This document shows positions 17,059-25,829 of a DNA stretch of 41,111 bases, in pieces (within the stretch, counting starts at the first letter, position 1; every line of letters starts with the position of its first letter). Under the pieces are notes generated by a model that saw only the letters and a program-made list of their open reading frames with translations, did not search any database and was not told the DNA's origin. Source of the DNA: an uncultured Bartonella sp. (GTDB lineage: Bacteria > Pseudomonadota > Alphaproteobacteria > Rhizobiales > Rhizobiaceae); NCBI GenBank assembly GCA_945285915.1, contig CALYQL010000020.1, forward strand, positions 1-41,111, written 5' to 3'. Position numbers and translations under genes: made by a program.

Positions 17059-17346
17059 TTAATGGTCTGTTTTTTGACGTGTAACATTACCCTTCCGGTC
17101 ATAAAACAGTTCCATGCGGCGGTTGTTTTTATCAAGAACCTCCGCTTTCCAGCCATTGCGCTTTTCTTCAATTTCGTGAATTTTATAGCCGCCCTGTTCA
17201 ATCTTGCCCACCAATTCAGACCAGCTAATGCGGGCTTCTTTGTCAGCAGTCGTGTCTTTTGACATTGCGACCAATGGAGTTGCTACTATACCAACAGTCG
17301 CTGCTGCGGCTGCCAATGTCATCGTTCGTATTGTTTTCCGTATCAT
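17059..17346 (-). CDS. PepSY domain-containing periplasmic protein
   Basis: The 95-residue protein has a signal peptide (about residues 1-28, ending VAM-S) and one PepSY-like domain: ISWSELVGKIEQGGYKIHEIE, then GWKAEVLDKNNRRMELFYDRKGNV. This single-domain exported form is common in alphaproteobacteria; PepSY domains are thought to inhibit proteases or bind ligands, but no specific role is known here. GGAG lies about eight bases before the ATG. It is convergent with the Irr-like gene. Confidence 0.85.
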   Translation of the reverse strand: MIRKTIRTMTLAAAAATVGIVATPLVAMSKDTTADKEARISWSELVGKIEQGGYKIHEIEEKRNGWKAEVLDKNNRRMELFYDRKGNVTRQKTDH

Positions 17347-17928
17347 CTAAAATCTCCATCGAATATTCTAGGCCAGCATCTTATTTAATACATAAGACCC
17401 AAAAGTGATTACACCTTTTAAAAAATAAAATTACTTAATCTACAGACTTTATCCGTAAATTGCTTTTTTTGAACTATGAAATAAAAACAAACTGCCTTGA
17501 ATGGTAAAACTGTGTTGGTACAGTTCAGCTAAACAATGTTTTATCAGATATTTACGCACCAATAAGCAAAATCCTTATTGATTGCACAATAAAGATTATC
17601 GGTTTCAAGATAGTTTCACCTCTCCATAACACCGGACAAAATGGTAAGCGACGACTAAAATTGATCATGTTTTATGACAGAAAACATTGATTAAATCACA
17701 GAAGCGATGTGAATAGTCGTTTGGCCGCAGTGCATGATATTTCTCAGTAAGACATATATTTCTTCATGAGACATAATGGAAAGCTATATGGTTTGCCATT
17801 CAGCTTTCCTTTTCTTTAATCCATGTAAAAGAGGAATCTGATTGCGACAAAATCTGTCTCACCCCTCTTAAAATCATCAGTGCACCATAGTATGCCATAT
17901 TGTTTGGCATTATATGCGGCGTTCGGTA
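17347..17928. other. Gene-free stretch between the PepSY gene and upp
   Basis: No coding region of note. It holds the promoter region of the PepSY gene at the left, a plus-strand terminator-like hairpin at 17778-17817 with no gene before it, and a weaker inverted repeat (AGAGG...CCTCT, about 17830-17870) that might end the minus-strand upp transcript. Confidence 0.5.
17778..17817 (+). terminator. Orphan plus-strand terminator-like hairpin
   Basis: GGAAAGCT (17778-17785) pairs with AGCTTTCC (17802-17809), with an inner ATGG/CCAT stem and a TTTG loop, followed by TTTTCTTT. No plus-strand gene precedes it within 750 bp, which raises the possibility of an unannotated small RNA ending here. Confidence 0.5.
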
Positions 17929-18555
17929 CTATTTTGTCCCAAACATACGATCACCAGCATCGCCAAGACCAGGTAGAATATAACAAGATGGATTAAGTCC
18001 ACGATCAACAGATGCAGTATAGATTTCCACATCAGGATGTGCATCCTGAAGGTGTTTTATCCCTTCTTCAACACTTAAAATGCAAACAAAGCGAATTTGT
18101 TTTGCGCCACGTTTTTTCAATTGTTCAATTGCTTTTACCGCAGAATTACCGGTTGCCAGCATCGGATCAACAACAATAACCAAGCGTTCTGAAATATCTT
18201 CCGGTGCTTTGAAATAATATTCAACAGCCTCAAGAGTATTATGGTCGCGATAAAGTCCAATATGGCATACACGCGCAGAAGGCAAAAGGTCCAACATACC
18301 GAATAGCAGCCCCTCACCAGCGCGCAAAATAGAGGCAAGCACCAGCTTTTTGCCCTTTAACATTGGTGCTTCCATTTCTTCCATTGGTGTTTCGATATGA
18401 ACAGTTTCCAGTTCAAGATCGCGCGTAACTTCATAGCCCATCAAAAATGCAATTTCGTGAACAAGTTGGCGAAATTCTGCCGTTGATGTTTCTTTGCGGC
18501 GCATCATCGTCAATTTATGCTGAACCAATGGATGGGAAACAATTGTCAGACCCAT
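17929..18555 (-). CDS. upp: Uracil phosphoribosyltransferase
   Basis: The 208-residue enzyme converts uracil and PRPP to UMP in pyrimidine salvage. It shows the typical start [18 protein letters not shown], the PRPP-binding loop [16 protein letters not shown] and the C-terminal uracil-binding segment [17 protein letters not shown]. The frame extends eight codons upstream to a TTG, but GAGGAGAAAAG in that stretch is clearly the ribosome site for the ATG at 18555. Length is standard for the family. Divergent from ubiE. Confidence 0.96.
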   Translation of the reverse strand: MGLTIVSHPLVQHKLTMMRRKETSTAEFRQLVHEIAFLMGYEVTRDLELETVHIETPMEEMEAPMLKGKKLVLASILRAGEGLLFGMLDLLPSARVCHIGLYRDHNTLEAVEYYFKAPEDISERLVIVVDPMLATGNSAVKAIEQLKKRGAKQIRFVCILSVEEGIKHLQDAHPDVEIYTASVDRGLNPSCYILPGLGDAGDRMFGTK

Positions 18556-18715
18556 GGACTTTTCTCCTCGTTGCGGCAATTTATATGCCCTATAAGACGA
18601 ATTAAGTTATATGGAAAGTGCTGGCGGACTTTGATTTTACCTTTTTCAATGTAAGCCATTCCATAAGCCGGCAAGTTGGGTTAAAAAACAACAGATGAAA
18701 ATGAAAGGTCAAAAG

Positions 18716-19498
18716 ATGACTGTCGAGACAGAACGCGTCGGGGCAAAAGGTGGCATGGAAGAATCATTCGGCTTTAAAAAGGTCGATGAGAATCAAAAGC
18801 AATCCATGGTCAATGGAGTTTTTCATTCCGTAGCCAAAAAATATGACATTATGAATGACGTCATGTCGGTTGGAATGCATCGTTTATGGAAAGATGCTTT
18901 TGTAGCATGGCTACATCCTTCACATCTTGACGGCTATAAAGTGCTTGACGTTGCTGGCGGTACTGGCGACATTGCATTTCGTATTGTTGAAGCATCAAAC
19001 CGGCATGCCCATGCTACAGTTCTCGATATTAATAGCTCTATGCTGGAAGTCGGGAAAGAGCGCGCAAACAAAAATGGATTGGCACCCTATCTCGATTTTG
19101 TGGAAGCTAATGCTGAAAAGTTGCCTTTTGAAGATAATACTTTTGACGCTTACACAATTGCATTCGGCATTCGTAATGTGCCGCATATTGCAACAGCACT
19201 ATCAGAAGCTTTTCGGGTGCTTAAACCTGGCGGGCGTTTTATGTGTCTGGAATTTTCAGAAGTCGAAATGCCTATACTCGATAAGCTTTATGACATTTGG
19301 TCGTTTCACGGTATTCCGCGCGTTGGACAAATGATTGCCGGCGACATTGAATCCTATCGATATCTGGTCGAATCAATTCGTAAATTTCCTAAGCAGGAAG
19401 ACTTTGCGGCCATGATTAGAAATGCTGGTTTTTCCCGTGTTTCCTATCGCAACCTTACCGGTGGTATTGCCGCTATGCATTCTGGCTGGAAAATCTGA
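18716..19498 (+). CDS. ubiE: Ubiquinone/menaquinone biosynthesis C-methyltransferase UbiE
   Basis: The 260-residue SAM-dependent enzyme methylates the benzoquinol ring in ubiquinone synthesis. Family signatures: [46 protein letters not shown] motif VLDVAGGTG (residues 76-84), and the second UbiE signature [22 protein letters not shown] about seven bases before the ATG at 18716 favours it over an in-frame ATG seven codons earlier. The next gene, ubiB, begins directly after its stop. In many rhizobia a mutM gene precedes ubiE; here upp lies upstream, divergent. Confidence 0.95.
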   Translation: MTVETERVGAKGGMEESFGFKKVDENQKQSMVNGVFHSVAKKYDIMNDVMSVGMHRLWKDAFVAWLHPSHLDGYKVLDVAGGTGDIAFRIVEASNRHAHATVLDINSSMLEVGKERANKNGLAPYLDFVEANAEKLPFEDNTFDAYTIAFGIRNVPHIATALSEAFRVLKPGGRFMCLEFSEVEMPILDKLYDIWSFHGIPRVGQMIAGDIESYRYLVESIRKFPKQEDFAAMIRNAGFSRVSYRNLTGGIAAMHSGWKI

Positions 19499-21079
19499 AT
19501 GTCGAGACTATCCGCATCATTACGTCTTCTTCGTGTAGGGTTTATTTTAGCGCGCGAAGGTGTGCTAAGTGCCCTACCAAGCGATGGGCTTGTGGGACCC
19601 CTCGCATTTCTTCATCGTTTTGCTGGCTGGTTTGCACGTCGCAAAACCAAAAAAAATGAACGCTCAGAAAATATGTCTCGTGCCATGAACAAGCTTGGCC
19701 CGTCCTATATTAAGCTTGGGCAATTTCTTGCAACACGGCCGGATATTGTTGGATCGGAAGTTGCCAAAGATCTTTCCAGCTTGCAGGATCACGTTGACAC
19801 TTTTCCGCATGAGCAAGCAGTTGCTCAAATTGAAGGCTCACTCGGGCGCAAGATCGACGATTTATTTGTTGAGTTTGGACCAGCAATAGCGGCCGCCTCT
19901 ATGGCACAAGTGCATCCTGCTGTTGTGCGTAATGCAGATGGTTCATTGCGCAAAGTTGCCGTCAAGGTAATCCGTCCAGGTGTTCGGCGTCGTTTTGCAA
20001 AAGATCTTGAAGGTTTTTATATGGCTGCAGAAATGCAGGAACGTTATGTTCCTGCAAGCCGCCGTTTACGCCCTGTAAGTGTGGTTGATACGCTTGCACA
20101 AACCACAAAAATAGAAATGGATTTGCGTCTCGAGGCCGCCGCCCTTTCTGAAATTGCTGAAAATACAGCCAATGACAAAGGTTTTCGTGTCCCTGTTGTC
20201 GATTGGGAGCGCACAGGTCGTGATGTGCTTACGATGGAGTGGATCGATGGCATTAAAATGTCTAACATCGAGGCACTCAAAGAAGCTGGTTTTGATTTAA
20301 ACGCGATTGCAGTAACACTCATGCAATCGTTTTTAAAACATACATTGCGGGACGGCTTTTTTCATGCCGATATGCACCCTGGCAATCTTTTTGTCGACAA
20401 AGATGGCTGCATTGTTGCTGTCGATCTTGGTATTACTGGACGGTTAGGCAAAAAAGAAAAACGCTTTTTGGCTGAAATTCTCTATGGCTTCATAACGCGC
20501 GATTATCGCCGTGTTGCCAATGTGCATTTTGAAGCTGGTTATGTGCCCCCTCATCATGATATTGAAAGTTTTGCTCAGGCAAACCGTGCAATTGGCGAAC
20601 CTATCCACGGACAGTCGGCTGAAACCATTTCTATGGCGAAACTTTTGACGCTTTTATTTGAAGTGACGGAACTGTTTGATATGCAAACACGACCAGAATT
20701 GCTTTTACTTCAAAAAACCATGGTGGTTGTTGAAGGTGTCGCACGTACGCTTAATCCACATTTCAATATGTGGAAAGCTGCTGAGCCCGTTGTCAAAGAA
20801 TGGATCAGTAAAAATATGGGACCTATCGGCATGGCTAAAGATTTGGGTGAAGGTGCCCAATCATTGCTCATGCTAGCACGAAGAACACCTGAAATCGCAC
20901 AGAGCTTCCAACGTGTTCAACGTGGTTTGGATAGTATGGCGCAAAATGGTCTTCACCTTGACGATGAAACGGTCAATCGATTTGCAAATGAGCAAGCAAA
21001 ACAAAATCGCTTCAGTCGCTATGCCATTATTGTAATGGCTGTTTGTATGGTCGTTATTACCTATAAGCTAATTTTCTAG
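19499..21079 (+). CDS. ubiB: Ubiquinone biosynthesis atypical kinase UbiB
   Basis: The 526-residue protein is the ABC1/UbiB/ADCK ATPase that assists ubiquinone synthesis, probably by helping lipid precursors out of the membrane. It has the KxGQ motif (K72LGQ75 in YIKLGQF), the alanine-rich nucleotide loop AAASMAQVH, the ion-binding stretch FFHADMHPGNLFV and DLGITGRL in place of the kinase DFG, and a C-terminal membrane helix (about residues 507-526). Translation starts at an ATG immediately after the ubiE stop, so the pair is one operon. Confidence 0.95.
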   Translation: MSRLSASLRLLRVGFILAREGVLSALPSDGLVGPLAFLHRFAGWFARRKTKKNERSENMSRAMNKLGPSYIKLGQFLATRPDIVGSEVAKDLSSLQDHVDTFPHEQAVAQIEGSLGRKIDDLFVEFGPAIAAASMAQVHPAVVRNADGSLRKVAVKVIRPGVRRRFAKDLEGFYMAAEMQERYVPASRRLRPVSVVDTLAQTTKIEMDLRLEAAALSEIAENTANDKGFRVPVVDWERTGRDVLTMEWIDGIKMSNIEALKEAGFDLNAIAVTLMQSFLKHTLRDGFFHADMHPGNLFVDKDGCIVAVDLGITGRLGKKEKRFLAEILYGFITRDYRRVANVHFEAGYVPPHHDIESFAQANRAIGEPIHGQSAETISMAKLLTLLFEVTELFDMQTRPELLLLQKTMVVVEGVARTLNPHFNMWKAAEPVVKEWISKNMGPIGMAKDLGEGAQSLLMLARRTPEIAQSFQRVQRGLDSMAQNGLHLDDETVNRFANEQAKQNRFSRYAIIVMAVCMVVITYKLIF

Positions 21080-21109
21080 CTTGCTTTTCGCCAGACCATC
21101 AAACCTTCT

Positions 21110-21131
21110 GCGGCATTCTTTTGAATGCCGC
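21110..21131. terminator. Hairpin after ubiB
   Basis: GCGGCATTC and its perfect complement GAATGCCGC flank a TTTT loop, 30 bp past the ubiB stop. There is no T run after it on the plus strand (TAAAAAAC follows), so termination efficiency is uncertain. Confidence 0.6.
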
Positions 21132-21685
21132 TAAAAAACCATTTACATCTCACGATTATGCTTTTGAAGCATAATACCGAAGTGGCAAACACTTACGCTG
21201 CAACAATCATATGCGCTTTGATACAAATATTACGACTATCCTTTTTACCACTATTCTATGGTGTCAATTGTGCTATGCTGCTACCTAATTAGCGGTGTGA
21301 GGTGTTGTCGAAATGCCTAATTAGTATCACTGATAGCAAAACTAATGTCATTCTATACGTTGATAGTTAACCATATAATTTTTTATACGGTACTATTTTT
21401 TACAAATTTATATTTTTATATAAAAAATATAAAAAATAAATTTTATTTTATTTTTTTGTAAAATCACTTACAAAAATAATAATAAATTTTTATATTTATT
21501 TTCATATAATATTTATATTCAAATATATTATATTTTTATTTATATAAAAAATATTTTGAAATTTTAAAATCAAACTCTACATTTTTACTAAAATTTTAAT
21601 TTCCTTTTTCCCTTGTTTTTAGATAGAAAAAACGATACATAAGATTGATATTATGATTGCATTGATTGCACCTTGGAGTTTAACA
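21132..21685. other. Gene-free, extremely AT-rich gap before coaBC
   Basis: No gene is seen. From about 21360 to 21600 the sequence is almost pure A/T with many TTTATAT and AAAATAT runs, far more extreme than elsewhere in the window. I found no clear DnaA boxes (TTATCCACA) around it. The coaBC promoter must lie at its right edge. Confidence 0.6.
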
Positions 21686-23068
21686 ATGGCTAGTATTACA
21701 ATTCGCAATCTACCTGATAATGCCAAAGAACAATTACGGCTAAGAGCAGCAAAAAACGGGCGTTCTATGGAAGAAGAAGCACGTAATCTTCTCATGTCCA
21801 TTACAATTTCTCCAATTACTCCTAATACTGCCAGCCCTATCCCAATGCAATCACTGCAATCGAAGCAAATACTTTTGATTATTGGTGGCGGTATAGCAGC
21901 CTATAAGTCGCTCGATCTTATTCGTCGCCTGCGCGAACGTGGTGCAACAGTGCGCGTTATTATGACAAAATCTGCCTGTCAATTTGTAACCCCCTTGGCT
22001 GCAAGTGCGCTTTCTGGGCAAAATGTTTATGAGGATCTCTTTTCCCGACATGATGAACATGACGTTGGCCATATAAGATTGGCTAGAGAGGCTGATTTAA
22101 TTATTGTTGCGCCAGCAACAGCAAACCGCATGGCAAAAATTGCGCAAGGTATTGCGGATGATCTTGCTGGTGCGGTGCTTCTTGCCGCACGTTGCCATGT
22201 ATTGCTTGCACCGGCCATGAATCCAGTAATGTGGGCTCACCCTGCAACACAGCGCAATGTCAATTGTCTAATCAAAGATGGGTTAAAAATGATTGGCCCT
22301 GAAATTGGCACAATGGCAGAAAGTGGTGAAGCCGGACTTGGTCGCATGAGTGAGCCACTCAGCATTGTAGCAGCAGTAGAGCACATTTTTGATGATGAAC
22401 CAAAACCTCTAAAAGGGAAGCACATCATTGTCACATCTGGCCCAACACATGAGCCGATTGACCCCGTGCGATATCTTGCCAATCGTTCATCAGGAAAACA
22501 AGGCCATGCCATTGCTGCATCTTTGGCACGTTTGGGAGCAAAGGTAACACTGATTTCTGGTCCTGTTAGCATTCCTGATCCACAAGGTGTCGAAACAATT
22601 CACGTGGAAACTGCGCGTGATATGCTCGAAAAGGTTGAACAATCCTTACCTGCTGATGCCGCTATTTTTGTTGCCGCTGTTGCTGATTGGCGTAGCGCAG
22701 AAATAGCAGCTCATAAAATAAAAAAACACAAAGATCACTCAGAACCAGTCATCAAGATGATTGAAAATCCAGATATTTTAGCAACGATCGGACATTCTAC
22801 AAATCGTCCTAAACTGGTTATCGGATTTGCAGCCGAGACTGATAATCTTATCCATAATGCGCAAAAAAAATTGAAGAAAAAGGGGGCTGATCTCATTGTA
22901 GCCAACGATGTGTCCAACACGGAAAATGGTAACAATGTTATGGGGGGAGACAACAATACAATAGTTCTTCTTGATGGAAATAATATAGAAAAATGGCCAT
23001 CTATGAGCAAGCAGGATGTCGCCCAAAAACTATCCAAAAAAATAGCTGATATGTTGTGTGACATATAA
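21686..23068 (+). CDS. coaBC: Bifunctional phosphopantothenoylcysteine decarboxylase / phosphopantothenate-cysteine ligase with N-terminal ribbon-helix-helix domain
   Basis: The 460-residue protein makes 4'-phosphopantetheine for coenzyme A. Residues 1-38 (MASITIRNLPDNAKEQLRLR, then GRSMEEEARNLL) form a FitA-like ribbon-helix-helix domain of the kind found in antitoxins, fused by a Pro/Ser/Thr linker. The CoaC part (about 58-235) has GGGIAAYKS, catalytic His129 and PAMN with Asn179. The stretch that normally carries the catalytic cysteine reads MAESGEAGLGRM (210-221), with no Cys. The CoaB part (about 242-460) has SGPTHEPIDPVR and FAAETDNL. The ATG at 21686 has TTGGAG seven bases before it; an ATG 11 codons upstream is weaker. 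Confidence 0.93.
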   Translation: MASITIRNLPDNAKEQLRLRAAKNGRSMEEEARNLLMSITISPITPNTASPIPMQSLQSKQILLIIGGGIAAYKSLDLIRRLRERGATVRVIMTKSACQFVTPLAASALSGQNVYEDLFSRHDEHDVGHIRLAREADLIIVAPATANRMAKIAQGIADDLAGAVLLAARCHVLLAPAMNPVMWAHPATQRNVNCLIKDGLKMIGPEIGTMAESGEAGLGRMSEPLSIVAAVEHIFDDEPKPLKGKHIIVTSGPTHEPIDPVRYLANRSSGKQGHAIAASLARLGAKVTLISGPVSIPDPQGVETIHVETARDMLEKVEQSLPADAAIFVAAVADWRSAEIAAHKIKKHKDHSEPVIKMIENPDILATIGHSTNRPKLVIGFAAETDNLIHNAQKKLKKKGADLIVANDVSNTENGNNVMGGDNNTIVLLDGNNIEKWPSMSKQDVAQKLSKKIADMLCDI

Positions 23069-23127
23069 AAAATTACCCCCTCATTTTATCTTTTTAAATA
23101 GCGCATCGGAGGAAAGATTACATTATA

Positions 23128-24432
23128 ATGAAAAAACAGATATCCCTTTTAAGTTTTACATTGATAGGAGTTTTATCTTTATCGGCTAGTTTTGCAGCAA
23201 CCCCTTGCGATGTACCAGCATTAACACAATGCCCAACACCTATTGATGAGCAGGTACCTGCTGTCAAGGATATGCTGAAATGGAACATGAAAGATCGCGT
23301 TATTGGATTTCGCAATAGTTACCGCACTTATCCGGGTGATGTATTTCATCGTGGTACCCCACAGCCATTAAAACGCAATATTCAAGATTTGTCCGAGACC
23401 TCTTATGAGAGGGGTGATGATGAATATAGCTTAAATGACTATATTGAACGCAATAATGTAGCGGGCATGATGGTTATTAAAGATAATCAGGTCGTTTTTG
23501 AATATTACGGACAAGGCAACACGCCACAAACCTTATGGACTTCCCGTTCTGTTGCAAAATCTATCGTATCAACACTTGTTGGCGTTGCCGTTGAAGAAGG
23601 CAAGATTGAATCACTCGATGATAAAGTGATAAAATATAACCCTGATGTCGTTGGTACTGCTTGGGAAAAAGTTTCAATCCGCAACTTGTTGCGACATACC
23701 TCCGGCGTTGAATGGAATGAAAACTATGAAGCAGAAAATTCTGATTTTGCCAAATTGACGGCATGTGAAGCGGCTGAAAAAACATATGAATGTGTGCATG
23801 ATCTCGTCATAAACAAAAAGCGTCGCGCGGTAGCATCGCCAGGTCAGGATTGGTCATATTCATCTGGCGGCGCATGGCTTTTGGGTGATACACTGGAAAA
23901 AGCCGTTGAAATGCCCATTGCTGAATATTTGCAAGAAAAGATATGGAAACCATATGGTATGACGAGCGATGGCGTATGGCATAGCTATGAACTTGGCAAG
24001 CATGATGCCGGTGCACATGGCTTCAACGCAACCTTGGAAGACTGGGGTAAATTTGGTCTGTTTGTGCTTAACAATGGTACACTTCCCGATGGAACAAGCA
24101 TTTTGCCACATAATTGGGTATTAGATGCACGTCAATGGTCGAAGGCAGAGCACTCAATTAGTTATTCTCACCCTGAAGGCGTTTTTGGATATTCATGGTG
24201 GAATAATTCTATCCCTAATGAGATGAAAGATGTTTCCCCTAAAACAGGGTTGGAAAGCAACCAAACCATGTGGGCATTAGGTATTTTTGGGCAGGTAATC
24301 ATGATTAACGCCAAAGAAAATCTTGTGATTGTCCAATGGTCCACTTGGCCAAAAGCAAAACCCCGCTTCCTAGAACAGCCTATAGAAGCCTCTTTAATGT
24401 ATAACGCGATTGCCAATAAATTACACGAATAA
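23128..24432 (+). CDS. Secreted serine hydrolase, NylB / class C beta-lactamase-like
   Basis: The 434-residue exported protein has a signal peptide (about residues 1-24) and a beta-lactamase-type (serine penicillin-recognising) fold. The nucleophile motif is Ser141-Val-Ala-Lys144 in TSRSVAKSIVSTLVG, the second motif Tyr244-Ser-Ser in DWSYSSGGAWLLG, and the third region is near AGAHGFNATLEDWGKFG. The surrounding sequence (NNVAGMMVIKDNQVVFEYYG; LLRHTSGVEW) is closest to 6-aminohexanoate-dimer hydrolase-like members rather than true beta-lactamases. Four cysteines (27, 35, 213, 222) could form two disulfides. GGAGGAAAG precedes the ATG, 59 bp past coaBC. Natural substrate unknown. Confidence 0.88.
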   Translation: MKKQISLLSFTLIGVLSLSASFAATPCDVPALTQCPTPIDEQVPAVKDMLKWNMKDRVIGFRNSYRTYPGDVFHRGTPQPLKRNIQDLSETSYERGDDEYSLNDYIERNNVAGMMVIKDNQVVFEYYGQGNTPQTLWTSRSVAKSIVSTLVGVAVEEGKIESLDDKVIKYNPDVVGTAWEKVSIRNLLRHTSGVEWNENYEAENSDFAKLTACEAAEKTYECVHDLVINKKRRAVASPGQDWSYSSGGAWLLGDTLEKAVEMPIAEYLQEKIWKPYGMTSDGVWHSYELGKHDAGAHGFNATLEDWGKFGLFVLNNGTLPDGTSILPHNWVLDARQWSKAEHSISYSHPEGVFGYSWWNNSIPNEMKDVSPKTGLESNQTMWALGIFGQVIMINAKENLVIVQWSTWPKAKPRFLEQPIEASLMYNAIANKLHE

Positions 24433-24470
24433 AGCCTTATGCTCGCAAAACCTTAGCATTAAAGCAAAAT

Positions 24471-24502
24471 ATAGCAGTAAAACCTTGTGGTTTTGCTGCT
24501 AT
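24471..24502 (+). terminator. Hairpin after the serine hydrolase gene
   Basis: A 14-bp stem (24471-24484 with 24489-24502, one G-T pair) with a TTGT loop lies 39 bp past the stop. Only a weak T run (CATTTTG) follows. Confidence 0.7.
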
Positions 24503-25829
24503 CATGCATTTTGACACGCGACAATTTCATAACAGTTGTGTCGAGAGTTAACACAACGAAAAAATCCGTCACAATGTAATTTCATTGCTAAAAATGATCT
24601 TACACACCAAAATACCGGATAATGTCAGAGAATAAACACTGTTTGCGATAATTTTCTATCGCAACAAACAAACCCGATTATCGATTAGACTATAAAACCA
24701 TTTCGGCGCCCTACACACGCTTGTTATTACAGTCACCACATTTGCTTACAATAAACACATTGTCTTATAAAATTCGTTTAGCGTCTCATTAAAAACCAAC
24801 CATCAATGGCGGGTATGGCTCCTATTCCAGGGGATTATATTCAATAGCTTGCCAGTATCGGTTGAGCAGCAAACATTGATCACACACTTATCCTCACAAC
24901 AAAACAAATGTCTTCTTTTTCAAGAAATTAATTTTGAGCAAGTTGGTCGGTAAGATCATTAAATCTTTTATCAACGTTATGGGCGTTTTAACCGGTATCG
25001 GTGGCATGTTTCTCTATTGAAAAATAATCAATCTCTTCAAAAAACCACAATAGGAAAGGCTTTAACCACCCTACCGCGCCACCTAGAAATTGCCCTTATA
25101 TATCCTGGACATGACGCAGATGATTTTGCCATGACACGCATAAATTATCACGACAAACAATTTATAATACCATGTTCGTCACACTGTCTGCATTCAACAT
25201 CACTGTAGAGCTTACGATAAGCGCACTTATAATTCTTATACGCGGGATCTTTCGTCCGTTCACGACATACGTGTTTTGTCTATATGTTTTAACCCTCTTG
25301 TATATTTTACCATAAAATCACTGCCGGTGATAAATAGCTGGAAGCTTTGGATGCCACTTCAAACATAAAAGCATCCTCAAACTTGAATTACATAACTGGA
25401 ATATTTGATACCAAGCCTATAAATAGCACAGTGTTCTGGAACTTAGAATTATTCTTATCTTTTTAAAACAATAAATAATTAGCCGAATAACTATAAAAGC
25501 ATTTTCATTTTAAGTATTTAATTATGTTATAAAATATTTTGTTAGCCGATTTATTTATTTTTGCGAGAATCTTCCTTAACTTTTCTAGTTATAAGTGTAT
25601 ATTTTTTTTAATCAATAGGATTATTTATATTTTTAGCCTCCTTTCACGAAAAATTATATTTGTATAACGCCATAAAATTGGGTAATCATTGGCTATGTAA
25701 GCATTACAAATATAATTAACATGGTATTTTGATTTTTTTAGTATTTATAAATTTTTCCTATTTTTATTCTAATATAGACTTCAAACTACCATGTAGTTTT
25801 ATTCATTCGTCAATTTAAGGGGTAGTACG
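24503..25829. other. 1.3-kb gene-free stretch before the paralogue array
   Basis: No gene is recognised. Open frames here (for example 25017-25208, 63 codons) lack a ribosome site and protein-like composition. Around 24877-25020 one frame ends in a hydrophobic tail (KLVGKIIKSF, GVLTGIGGMFLY) that might be the remains of a small membrane protein, without a start. The last 350 bases are very AT-rich and must contain the promoter of the first array gene. Confidence 0.5.

Noticed and set aside
21132..21685. Chromosomal replication origin
   Set aside because: AT-richness and neighbouring genes are suggestive, but I found no DnaA boxes and have no skew data; left as a low-weight finding.
25017..25208. 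63-codon plus-strand frame upstream of the array
   Set aside because: No ribosome site, no recognisable motif and mixed composition typical of chance frames.
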